From: Pseudomonas fluorescens
GTDB taxonomy: Bacteria; Pseudomonadota; Gammaproteobacteria; Pseudomonadales; Pseudomonadaceae
Assembly: GCF_001623525.1 (NCBI RefSeq)
Contig: NZ_CP015225.1
Location: 4,972,501 to 5,036,500, forward strand
Length of the DNA stretch: 64,000 nucleotides
Direction of reading: 5' to 3'
Under the pieces are notes generated by a model. The model worked only from the letters and a program-made list of their open reading frames with translations. It was not told the origin of the DNA and did not search any database. Position 1 is the first letter of the stretch; every line of letters begins with the position of its first letter. Of this stretch, positions 32,270 to 40,688 are shown in pieces. Position numbers and translations under genes: made by a program.

Positions 32270-34447
32270 TCAGACGATGGAATCGAGATCCAGCGTATAG
32301 GGTTTACCGATCGCATACCCATGGGCACCGCGGATCAATTCACCGTCGTCATCCAGGGTTGGTGCCATCGCCAGTTGCTCTGCCACTCTATTCTCCGGGT
32401 GTGCCTGCCAGCGGGCCAGGTTGTGTGCCAGTTGCTCGGGTTGTTCCACCAGGCTTCCGTAAACGTCCTTTTCGCTGACCGACGCGGTGCGCAGCGTCGC
32501 CAGGCGCGCGCGGGTGTTGTGCAGCTTGTCGACCTCACGGATGAGCGCAATGTTGATGGCGCTTTCGCTACGCCCATTAGGCGCGCGCTGTCCTGCCAGG
32601 TAGCGCTCTTCATCGCGCAACTGTTGGGTAATCCGTGTCAGCGCATGATCGATCCATTCATATTCGCGTTTTGTCGCCAATGTGCTTCCCTCGATTTGCG
32701 CTTCCTGCCAGCGGCGCAAGGTCGCCCAGCAAGCGGGAATGTAGCTGGGGACCATGAAGTGATCACCGGTCTGGATGAGTTGGGCGAGTAAGGACGGGCG
32801 GTCCGGCAGGCCATGTTTATGCTCGAGGGCCACTTCGCAGGCGGCGTGTTGGGTGATGGTGTCGCAATGGGGCATCCACAGGATCGAAGACCGCTCCTTG
32901 CGATCGAACTCCACCGGCAGGAAGTGCCGCAAGATGCCGTGGTGTTCGTAGGGCTCGCCCGTCAGGTTGGTGATGCCCGCCACGAACACGGAAAGGCCGA
33001 CTGGTACATTGGCGAATGTAAGGGCCAACCCGGTGCCATAAACACCGCTCTTGGTATTCATCCAACTGCCGGGGACGCTGGGTATCGGGTCGTTGTGGTT
33101 GACCATTCGGTAGTGCACCAGGGCTGCGGCGTTTTTTGTGAAGGTGGCGTCGGCGGCGCGGGGTGCGCCGTAGGTGTAGAGCTGGAGGGTGTAACCTTCC
33201 GGTCTACGCCGCAGCATCTCTGAAAGTAGTAACGCCACCGCTCCTCCCAGGCTGTGACCGCAGATCAGCAGTTTTTGCCCTGCATAAAATTTTTCCAGAT
33301 AGCTCGTCACGAAGGCCGCGGTTTTTTTTGCTGCACCATAGAACCCTCGATGTACCTGGCCGACACCTTCTTCAAACGGCACCTGAAGCGCGTCCGCATC
33401 CCGCAGGAAGTCGGCGGACTGCTGGGTGCCACGTACTGCGATCAGGACCAACTCGTTATTGTGGATGATGTAGGCCTGGGTATCAGTGCCTTCTTCCTTG
33501 TCGGTATCGTCGAGAAAATGGACTTTGGCCGGATGTTCCTGATGTACACCCAATTCCGGATCGTTGACCGCGTAGAGGGCCGGATCGAACGGTACGATCT
33601 CCAAGCGTTTGGAGTAGGGCACGTCTTCATACAGTGGGTAGTAGGGTTTTGACTGCTCCGGATAGAACTCCCCGAGTTCTTCGAACTTGGCCAATGCGTC
33701 CGCGAACCAGTTGCCCACGCTTGGTTGCTCGGTGAAGCTCACCGGCGTTTTTATCGGAGCCTTGTCAGGTGTCTGGCCGAAGGGGCAATAGGTCAGGGTC
33801 GACATGAGCGCCAATTGATACAAGTTCAGCGCACAGAATTCGGGGGAGGTGGACAGCATGGGTCGCAAGGCGCGTAACGGGCGAACTTCCAGCACCGTGT
33901 GTTTTTGCGGCATCAGGGCCACACCGAGTTTGCCATGCTCGCCCATCAGCCGTGACGGTCCTGCAGGAAGTGGGTAATGGCGGTACACCTCGGGGGGCAA
34001 ATGTGCGACGTGTTTGACCAGGTGCCGTACTTCCACCTGGAAGAAATCGTCTGCGCAGGCTTGTGCGGGATTGTCCCGGGTGCGTGTGGCGTTTGGGTTC
34101 AGGTAGCGGGTCTGCTCGGCGCGGACTTGTAGTTCGGTGATTTGGAGGGGGTAGTGGGGTCTTGTTTGTAGAAATGAGTAGATATCTTCAAACCCCTGAT
34201 ACTTCTGAGCAAAAAGCAGGACAATCGGTCCCGCATGGTGGTTGGTAACCTTGCCAACACCCATGACATCCAGGTTGCCAGGGTATTCTTGTCCTTCTGA
34301 ATCGATAGCGACATAAGCCAGCCCTGCATAAGGCTCGCCAGAGCCAAACTCATCGACGAGCTGAAAACTGCTCCACTTACCCCCCACAGGGCAGGTCAGA
34401 TTGCGATGGCTCAGCCGTGACTCCAATTCTTTTTGCAATGACGTCAT
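32270..34447 (-). CDS. Class-3 lipase, probable type VI secretion phospholipase effector
   Basis: A 725-residue effector candidate. Residues about 20-130 are a beta-rich module (FGSGEPYAGLAYVAIDSEG ... HYPLQITELQVRAEQTR) that I recall from other Pseudomonas T6SS effectors. A class-3 (fungal-type) lipase domain at about 300-520 has AVRGTQQSADFLRD, VHRGFYGAAKK and CGHSLGGA with nucleophile Ser399; the acid is probably the Asp of NHNDPIP. The C-terminus (about 590-725) is helical. It probably hydrolyses membrane lipids of rival cells, as Tle2-type effectors do. It is last in a vgrG - DUF4123 - lipoprotein - lipase unit; AAGGAG lies eight bases before the ATG. There is no signal peptide, consistent with T6SS export. 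Confidence 0.85.
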   Translation of the reverse strand: MTSLQKELESRLSHRNLTCPVGGKWSSFQLVDEFGSGEPYAGLAYVAIDSEGQEYPGNLDVMGVGKVTNHHAGPIVLLFAQKYQGFEDIYSFLQTRPHYPLQITELQVRAEQTRYLNPNATRTRDNPAQACADDFFQVEVRHLVKHVAHLPPEVYRHYPLPAGPSRLMGEHGKLGVALMPQKHTVLEVRPLRALRPMLSTSPEFCALNLYQLALMSTLTYCPFGQTPDKAPIKTPVSFTEQPSVGNWFADALAKFEELGEFYPEQSKPYYPLYEDVPYSKRLEIVPFDPALYAVNDPELGVHQEHPAKVHFLDDTDKEEGTDTQAYIIHNNELVLIAVRGTQQSADFLRDADALQVPFEEGVGQVHRGFYGAAKKTAAFVTSYLEKFYAGQKLLICGHSLGGAVALLLSEMLRRRPEGYTLQLYTYGAPRAADATFTKNAAALVHYRMVNHNDPIPSVPGSWMNTKSGVYGTGLALTFANVPVGLSVFVAGITNLTGEPYEHHGILRHFLPVEFDRKERSSILWMPHCDTITQHAACEVALEHKHGLPDRPSLLAQLIQTGDHFMVPSYIPACWATLRRWQEAQIEGSTLATKREYEWIDHALTRITQQLRDEERYLAGQRAPNGRSESAINIALIREVDKLHNTRARLATLRTASVSEKDVYGSLVEQPEQLAHNLARWQAHPENRVAEQLAMAPTLDDDGELIRGAHGYAIGKPYTLDLDSIV

Positions 34448-34459
34448 ACGCGAATCTCC

Positions 34460-35230
34460 TTATTCCGTACAACCGGGGTAAATAGTGCATTTCTGTCCGT
34501 CGGGCATTTGAAAACCGCTGAAGTCCTGGTAATTGCCATAACAAAATGCGTATTGGTCCTCAAAGTGTTTGCCCATGCAGCGTTTCCAACCGTTAGGCAC
34601 CTTCACCCAAGTGTCACCAATGGCGGGTCTTTCCTCGTCCGCCAATTTGATCTTCATCCTCACGGTCTTACCCGGTAGTTGGTCAAGGGTGTACGCCGCG
34701 AAAGGACGCCCACGCCCCAGCTCGCCCTGCGGGTTGGTTTTTTTGCAGTCGAGGATTTTTCTGAGAATGCGGGGCTTGCCTGAGGTACGGAATAACCACT
34801 GGCATTGGCCGTAAAAAGAGCTTTCACCCGCTTCGCTGAACGTGCCTTTGTATTGCGTTTCCAGCTCATCGCGAATAACGACGTTGGCCGTATCTTGACT
34901 GATATCACTCCAATCCTTGCCGTAGGCGGAGTTGATTTCGAGCTCGATGCGATTGATCACCAGCGGGCAACCCATACGGGTTCGGCGGATAATGATTTCG
35001 GAATCAGCTTTGTATGCCTTGCGCCACTCCCTATTGAACACCGGCGCCTTGTTATACCGGGTCTCGACGGTGCAGGTTTCGCCTGGGGCGGGCACGTAGT
35101 ACACCGCCGCCTGGTAGGCAAAGTCAGGCGGCAAATCTGCCGTAAAAGTAAACGTGTTCGGCTGTGTGTTGGCACAACCTGCCGTCATCGCCAGGCCGCT
35201 CAAACTTGCAATGTACAAAGCGTGTTTCAT
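34460..35230 (-). CDS. Lipoprotein, probable immunity protein for the lipase effector
   Basis: A 256-residue lipoprotein. The signal MKHALYIASLSGLAMTAG ends at a lipobox with Cys19 (TAGC), so the protein is membrane-anchored facing the periplasm. It has many cysteines (ETCTVE, RMGCPL, GQCQWLF, LDCKK, RCMGK, FCYGN, KCTIYPGC), probably disulfide-bonded. It lies between the adaptor and the lipase gene: its ATG overlaps the adaptor's TGA by four bases, and its TAA overlaps the lipase SD. Periplasmic lipoproteins next to Tle lipases are usually their immunity proteins (Tli), which is the role inferred here. I do not recognise the family. Confidence 0.75.
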   Translation of the reverse strand: MKHALYIASLSGLAMTAGCANTQPNTFTFTADLPPDFAYQAAVYYVPAPGETCTVETRYNKAPVFNREWRKAYKADSEIIIRRTRMGCPLVINRIELEINSAYGKDWSDISQDTANVVIRDELETQYKGTFSEAGESSFYGQCQWLFRTSGKPRILRKILDCKKTNPQGELGRGRPFAAYTLDQLPGKTVRMKIKLADEERPAIGDTWVKVPNGWKRCMGKHFEDQYAFCYGNYQDFSGFQMPDGQKCTIYPGCTE

Positions 35231-36081
35231 GGCGGCGTATCTCCCTGCCAAAACGCTGCCGTCAGGCGCACCCGTTCAAAATGCTCGTCGGGGCTTTCAA
35301 CTGAACGTACTTGCCAGTACGGCGCCAGCGCCTGGGCGGGTGTTTGCAGGCGCTGGGTCAGTAAAAACTCCAACTGCTCGGGCGCCTGCCAATGCCAGGC
35401 CTCGGCCTGTTCGAGCGTGGCACGCAACCACGCCACCGGGTCCTGTTGCTCGGCCAGAGAGGCGAAGGCCTGGACATGCTCGGCCAACAGGAAGCGGCGG
35501 GCATTGAGGAGGCGTGTCTGCATCGCTTGCTGCGGGGTAACAGGCACCTGCAGCCAAAGAGGCGAATCGGGTAGCGGATATGCCCCCGGAGCCGGGTTAT
35601 AGGTGCTTGCCCAGCAAGTGCCCTGCCAATAACAGACACTGATCGCTGGCCCGAGATAGGCCGGATAGGCTTCAACAGGCAGGTGCTTGAGCGCCCGGGC
35701 CAAGACACGGTTGTCATGGAAGCGGTACAGCGCCTGATGGGGGCGCTCTCCGATGATCAGCCGTTCACGCCAGTGTTCCACCAGCGTTGGCAGGCCCTCT
35801 TTGGGAAGGCTGGCGAGCCATCCCCAGCGGCTGTCCGACCGGTCGATCAATTCATTGATGTGTTCGTCGCCGGGCCGATCGAAGGTGAAGACAAAGGGGC
35901 CGGCGTCAGCGAGGTCGGAGACCGGCGTTTGGCTGTATACGCTCAGGTACTGGTCGGGGCGACTGCTCTTGAGCAATGCCTGTCGCGTGTGGTGCTCATT
36001 TTCTGAGTCCAGGACGACACACAGGGTGTGGCCGAGGCGGTGTTGTTCGATCAACCATTGATGGGGGAGTGAGCGAGTCAT
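35227..36081 (-). CDS. DUF4123 T6SS effector adaptor
   Basis: A 284-residue protein of the DUF4123 (TEC/Tap) adaptor family, which loads an effector onto its cognate VgrG spike. Typical signs are the N-terminal LCVVLDSENEHHTRQALLK strand-helix unit and the central FRFHDNRVLARAL-like motif (LYRFHDNRVLARALKHL), plus the vgrG neighbour. ATG 36081 overlaps the vgrG TGA by four bases. The frame is open upstream to 36138, but the coupled start is preferred. Its presence implies that the lipase encoded two genes downstream is delivered by this VgrG. Confidence 0.87.
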   Translation of the reverse strand: MTRSLPHQWLIEQHRLGHTLCVVLDSENEHHTRQALLKSSRPDQYLSVYSQTPVSDLADAGPFVFTFDRPGDEHINELIDRSDSRWGWLASLPKEGLPTLVEHWRERLIIGERPHQALYRFHDNRVLARALKHLPVEAYPAYLGPAISVCYWQGTCWASTYNPAPGAYPLPDSPLWLQVPVTPQQAMQTRLLNARRFLLAEHVQAFASLAEQQDPVAWLRATLEQAEAWHWQAPEQLEFLLTQRLQTPAQALAPYWQVRSVESPDEHFERVRLTAAFWQGDTPP

Positions 36082-38141
36082 GCGGCGGCGATTCCCATTG
36101 GGCAGAGGCCCTCGCGGCAGGCCTCGCAGATCGGACAAAAGTCCAATCCCGCTGCTTTGCTGGCCGTTATCAGAGCGCGTTGAGTGGGGGCGAGTATTGG
36201 GGCTGGAGCCGCCAAGGGATCCGTCAAGCCAGGCGTGAAAGATGAAGCGGTAGCGCCGGCCATGGGGGCGCCGCCGAGTTGGATTTCACTGCTGCTATAG
36301 ATACCGCTGTGGTTGATCAGGATGTGCTGGCCCCCGGCTTTCAAACTGAGAGATGCACCTGCTTCAAGGACCACATGAGCGCCGGCCTTGATATGTATTT
36401 GCTGCCCGGCTTCGACGGCCAGTGTCTGATCGACACAGGTATGGCGGTTGGCGACGCGCAGGTAGTCATTGCCTTCGACCTGGACCGTACGGTCGGCGGC
36501 GGTGGTCCGATGTTCCTCGGCGTGCAGGGCGGTGATGCTGTTGCCCCTGACGGTCTCCCGCCGCTCGTTGCCAATCTCCAGTCGGCTGTCGTTTTCGATC
36601 TTCTGTTCCATGTCACGCTGGGCCCGCAGATAGATCAGCTCCTGGCCAGCGCGGTCTTCCAGGTGCAGCTCGTTGAAGCCTTTGTTGCCTGGCGAGCTGC
36701 AAGAACGAAATACGGTGCGGGTCTTGTGCGCAGGCAGTGGGTAGGGCGTAGCGTTGGCGCTGTTGGTCAGGCATCCACTGATCAAGGGCTTGTCGGGATC
36801 ACCTTCGATGAAGGTTACCAACACCTCCATGCCCACCCGCGGAATCGTGACGCCTCCGTAGCGGTTGCCCGCCCAATTGGAGGCGACTCGTAACCAACAG
36901 CTGCTGCCGTCGTCGAAGTCCCCCGTCCGATCCCAGAAAAACCTGACTTTGACTCGGCCATACAGGTCGCAGTGGATCTCTTCACCCTTGGGTCCTGTGA
37001 CGATTGCCGTCTGGCTGCCCCATACACGTGGCTTTTGGTAAACCCGTTGCGAACGAAAAGTCGCATCCCAAGGCGTGGCAACGAAGTGATTGCGATAGCC
37101 CTGATTGAAGTGATCTGCAGTCCTGCCAGTGTCGCTGGGGGGGATTTCCTCCAGCACCTGCGGCTGTTTGCCTTCGTGATGCACTTCGGTCAGGAGCCAT
37201 AGATCATTCCATTCCTGACGAGGGTGCCCGCTCAATGTCAGGAAGTGCCCCGTCGTCAGTGCCGGCTGATCACTCTTTCCTTCGGCCTGGCGGTAGTCGA
37301 TGCGATGGCGTTCCAGGGCTCGCCGGCTCAATAACCTGCCGCGTTTTTCCTGGGTAAAGTCGCCCGGATAATCATAGGCCTCCAAGTCTGGTCGGATTTT
37401 TTCGATGCCGGGCTGACAGCTGCTCTCCAGCAGGAATGTCGACTTCTTGAAATCGTAATCACGGCGCGTGACGCGGCTGGTCCGGGTCTCCAGTCGCAGG
37501 CCAAATCGATGGATAACCGGCTCGTCGTCAACCATGCCGCTGCCGTGTTTATAAACAGTGCGGTGTTCAAGTCGGGGAAATACGGTCTGGTCATCACCAA
37601 ATACCAGGTGATGGCCCGATTCACTGTGTTGGAAATGATAATGCAGGCCTTCTTCATGACACAGGCGCTCAATGAAGTGCAAGTCGGATTCGCGATACTG
37701 CACGCAGTAGTCACGAGGCGAATAACTTGCACTTAACTGGAAGCGATGGGCATCGGTGAGAATACCGTGCTCCTTGAGGATCGATGTGATGATCTGCGGC
37801 ACACTGACGTGTTGAAAAATGCGTTGGTTGGTGCGGTGTTCCAAGTAAGCCAATCGTGGAACCAGTCTTATCTTGTAATGCGTCAAGCGTTTTCCGGTGT
37901 CTCCTTGTACAACACGATAGATCAGCCCGTGAACACCGCTTCCCTGTTTGTTGAATGCAAGAAATGCCTGCTGGTTTAACAAGCATTCCAAGTCGATATC
38001 GCTTTGTTCGCTGATGAGTTCGATTTCAAACGAATAAGGTGTGCTAATGGCTTCGCAGCCTTCGAAGGCTAATACTTGGAGGTCATGTTCGAGGTCAGGA
38101 ATTGTGAGATGAAAGTTTCGCAAATCAGGGGTATGGAACAT
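36078..38141 (-). CDS. vgrG: T6SS spike protein VgrG (TssI)
   Basis: A 687-residue spike protein. The gp27-like N-terminal domain (about 1-360; LEHDLQVLAFEGCEAIS, YCVQYRESDLHFIERLCHEEGLHYHF) is followed by the gp5-like OB fold (about 380-470; ATVTGPKGEEIHCDLYGRVKVRF-like stretch) and a repetitive beta-helix tail (about 480-610). The extra C-terminal 60 residues end with a cysteine cluster (CPICEACREGLCPMG), possibly a metal-binding adaptor- or effector-docking site. AAGGA seven bases before the ATG fits. It heads a minus-strand effector unit (vgrG - DUF4123 - lipoprotein - lipase) divergent from the structural cluster. Confidence 0.93.
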   Translation of the reverse strand: MFHTPDLRNFHLTIPDLEHDLQVLAFEGCEAISTPYSFEIELISEQSDIDLECLLNQQAFLAFNKQGSGVHGLIYRVVQGDTGKRLTHYKIRLVPRLAYLEHRTNQRIFQHVSVPQIITSILKEHGILTDAHRFQLSASYSPRDYCVQYRESDLHFIERLCHEEGLHYHFQHSESGHHLVFGDDQTVFPRLEHRTVYKHGSGMVDDEPVIHRFGLRLETRTSRVTRRDYDFKKSTFLLESSCQPGIEKIRPDLEAYDYPGDFTQEKRGRLLSRRALERHRIDYRQAEGKSDQPALTTGHFLTLSGHPRQEWNDLWLLTEVHHEGKQPQVLEEIPPSDTGRTADHFNQGYRNHFVATPWDATFRSQRVYQKPRVWGSQTAIVTGPKGEEIHCDLYGRVKVRFFWDRTGDFDDGSSCWLRVASNWAGNRYGGVTIPRVGMEVLVTFIEGDPDKPLISGCLTNSANATPYPLPAHKTRTVFRSCSSPGNKGFNELHLEDRAGQELIYLRAQRDMEQKIENDSRLEIGNERRETVRGNSITALHAEEHRTTAADRTVQVEGNDYLRVANRHTCVDQTLAVEAGQQIHIKAGAHVVLEAGASLSLKAGGQHILINHSGIYSSSEIQLGGAPMAGATASSFTPGLTDPLAAPAPILAPTQRALITASKAAGLDFCPICEACREGLCPMGIAAA

Positions 38142-38570
38142 TCGCAGGTCCTTGGGCGTTGGCTTTGGCTCCTGATCACATTGAAGCAGTCTTGATGGGG
38201 AAACGTGCAGAGAGTCGTAAAAAAAGAAAAGGATGTAGGAGTTCTCTTCGCAGCAAGTAGGGACTTGAGAATGAAATGATTTGAAGTGATTTTTAGTTGG
38301 CTCGATGGAGTTTGGAGCTTGACAGAAAAAAATCTGTATTGGGAGTTTCAGTATGGCTAATTTTTTGAAAAAAAAGGAAAGGTCCTACTTTTTTATTTTT
38401 AAAGCTTTGGCATTCTTCGCTGCGTTCCGCTGGTTGGAGGTGTGAGTTTTGAGTTGTGCCGGATTGCATTTGGTGAAACTTCCTACAAGCGAAATCGAAT
38501 ATTTACCTTGAATAACCATATTGCCAAAACTGCCCATGTCACAAACTGAATTTTCTTAACAGGGTCGTGA
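38142..38570. other. AT-rich divergent promoter region of the T6SS locus
   Basis: This 429-base gene-free stretch between vgrG and tssA is clearly AT-richer than the genes. It contains TTGACA at 38319-38324, followed by an ACAGA-A6-TCTGT dyad (38322-38337). The cluster encodes its own sigma-54 activator, so I looked for a GG-N10-GC element in the tssA-proximal 170 bases on the plus strand and found none. The promoters remain unassigned. Confidence 0.6.
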
Positions 38571-40127
38571 ATGTCGTATTCCGGAAAGCTGTCCGCCCAT
38601 TATCTGGCTCTCGCCAAAGCGCCCATCTCCAAAGAGCGTTTTGCGGGTGCGGACGTGCGTTTTTCGAATGAATACGAGGCGTTGGAAAGTGAGCTGGGCA
38701 AAGCCCAGTCGATGCACGAAAGCGGTCAGGTCGACTGGCTGAAGATCCGTGAAGGAAGTGAAGTGCTACTGCGTAGCCAGTCGAAGGACTTGCGGGTGGC
38801 GGCCTGGCTGGTTTGGGCGCTGTATCAGCGCGAATCTTTCCAAGGGCTGCTGGCAGGTCTCAGTCTTTTGCACCACTTGTGTAAAAACCATTGGCCCGAC
38901 ATTCATCCGATCAAAAATCGAACCCGTGCCGCCAGCATCAATTGGTTGGTGCCTCGCCTGGAGCAGGCGTTGGGTGATGACATTGCGATCAAGGAGCAAC
39001 TGCCGCTGTTCCGCCATCTGACAGAGCAACTTGAAGGACTCGATACCGTTTGCACCGCCCACTTGGGTGATGACGCGCCTTTGCTGCTCCCGTTGTGTCG
39101 GCGTCTCAACACGATGATCCAGCGTGCCACTGACAACCTGCCGCAGGCGGGTGCCATTGGGACGGTAGTGGCTCAGGTGAAGCAAGTTGCTAGCCAACTG
39201 CTCATGCCTGGTGCTCCGATTGAAAACGAAAAAGAAGCCCACAAGGCCCTGCGTGCCCAGCAGGAGAACGCGGGATCGTTATGCAGCTGGTGGCTCAAAC
39301 AAAAAGCTACCGACGTTCGGGCCCTGCGCCTGAATCGTACGTTGACCTGGCTGACCATTGACGTCATGCCCGAGCGCAACGCCGAGCAGATCACGCAGCT
39401 GCGTGGGGTGCCGGCGGACAAACTCAAGACTTATCAGGACAGTCTCCACCAAGGCGATTACGCGAACCTGTTGGTGGAGATCGAGGCCAGCCTGGCGAAG
39501 GCACCGTTCTGGCTCGACGGTCAGCGGCTTGCCTGGGAGTGCTTACAAGGGTTGAACGCCGAGTTGGCCATGGGGGAAGTGGAGGTTCATTTCGCGCTAT
39601 TCATCCAGCGCCTGCCGGGGGTTATCGAATTGCGCTGGCATGACGGTACGCCGTTCGCCGATCCCGCCACGCGGGCGTGGATCGCGTCCCAGGTCATGCC
39701 TCACCTGCAAAAACCTGGCACGGCGCCCGAAATCGATACCACCCACAACGATGCGCCTTGGGAACTGACGCTGGAAGAGGCCCAGTCGATCCTGTCCACG
39801 GATGGCCTCAAACCCGCCGTCCAGTTACTCAAGCAAGGCATGCAAAACGCTCGTGGGGCACGCGAGTGTTTCCTCTGGCGGTTCGCGATGGCTCGCTTGT
39901 GCTTCTCGGCGAGGAAATACGAACTCGCGAAAGTCCAGCTCGAGGTCCTCGACCAGACATTGCAACACGCCGGCCTGAATACCTGGGAGCCCACCCTGGA
40001 GTTGCAGGTGCTGCATTTGTTGCACAGCTGCTGCGAGTTATTGCCTCAGAACCACGTCATACGCGAGTGCAAGGAAGAGACCTATCGCAGGTTGTGTCAC
40101 CTCGACCTGGAACGGGTCATTGAATAG
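38571..40127 (+). CDS. tssA: T6SS protein TssA (ImpA family)
   Basis: A 518-residue TssA/VasJ-type protein with the ImpA N-terminal domain at about 15-120 (SNEYEALESELGKAQS, DWLKIREGSEVLLRSQSKDL) and a helical C-terminal region. TssA coordinates baseplate assembly and sheath polymerisation. It is first in the structural operon, as hsiA2 is in HSI-II. An AGGG element lies about seven bases before the ATG; the next gene follows after 32 bases. Confidence 0.92.
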   Translation: MSYSGKLSAHYLALAKAPISKERFAGADVRFSNEYEALESELGKAQSMHESGQVDWLKIREGSEVLLRSQSKDLRVAAWLVWALYQRESFQGLLAGLSLLHHLCKNHWPDIHPIKNRTRAASINWLVPRLEQALGDDIAIKEQLPLFRHLTEQLEGLDTVCTAHLGDDAPLLLPLCRRLNTMIQRATDNLPQAGAIGTVVAQVKQVASQLLMPGAPIENEKEAHKALRAQQENAGSLCSWWLKQKATDVRALRLNRTLTWLTIDVMPERNAEQITQLRGVPADKLKTYQDSLHQGDYANLLVEIEASLAKAPFWLDGQRLAWECLQGLNAELAMGEVEVHFALFIQRLPGVIELRWHDGTPFADPATRAWIASQVMPHLQKPGTAPEIDTTHNDAPWELTLEEAQSILSTDGLKPAVQLLKQGMQNARGARECFLWRFAMARLCFSARKYELAKVQLEVLDQTLQHAGLNTWEPTLELQVLHLLHSCCELLPQNHVIRECKEETYRRLCHLDLERVIE

Positions 40128-40159
40128 GCCTTCGGGTCAAAAATTGTCAGGAGAAAGTC

Positions 40160-40663
40160 ATGGCCAAAGAAGGCTCGATCGCCCCCAAGGAACGCATCAA
40201 CGTCACCTTCAAACCTGCCACCGGCGGTGCCCAGGAAGAAATTGAACTGCCGTTGAAACTGTTGGCGATCGGTGATTACACCCACCGCAGGGATGAACGC
40301 AAGATCGAGGATCGCAAGCCGATTGGTATCGACAAGATGACCTTCGACGAAGTGTTGGCCAAGCAGGAGCTGAACCTGACCCTCAGCGTACCGAATCGTC
40401 TCCAGGAAGAAAGCGAAACTGAAGAGCTGGCAGTACAGCTGCGTGTGAACTCGATGAAGGATTTCAATCCGGCGAGCCTGGTCGAGCAAGTGCCGGAGCT
40501 CAGCAAACTGATGGAGTTGCGTGACGCCCTGGTGGCGCTCAAAGGGCCATTGGGTAACGCGCCAGCGTTCCGCAAGGCCATCGAAGGCGTACTCGGCAAT
40601 GACGATTCCCGCCGCCGCCTGCTGGATGAGCTGGGTCTGAACTCCGCAGCGAAGAACGCTTGA
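40160..40663 (+). CDS. tssB: T6SS sheath small subunit TssB (VipA)
   Basis: A 167-residue sheath protein with the conserved RINVTFKPATGGAQEEIELPLK start and PVGIDKM-like PIGIDKMTFDEV, followed by the C-terminal REALVALKGPLGN-type helix (LRDALVALKGPLGN). It forms the contractile sheath with TssC encoded 25 bases downstream. AGGAGA lies before the ATG. Length is as expected for the family. Confidence 0.94.
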   Translation: MAKEGSIAPKERINVTFKPATGGAQEEIELPLKLLAIGDYTHRRDERKIEDRKPIGIDKMTFDEVLAKQELNLTLSVPNRLQEESETEELAVQLRVNSMKDFNPASLVEQVPELSKLMELRDALVALKGPLGNAPAFRKAIEGVLGNDDSRRRLLDELGLNSAAKNA

Positions 40664-40688
40664 TTATTTCAGCCAAGGAAGCCGAGAC

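Noticed and set aside
38400..38570. Sigma-54 (-24/-12) promoter before tssA
   Set aside because: TTGGCATTCTTCGCTGC at 38407-38423 looks similar, but the GG-GC spacing is wrong (8 or 11 instead of 10); no other GG on the plus strand here has GC ten bases on.
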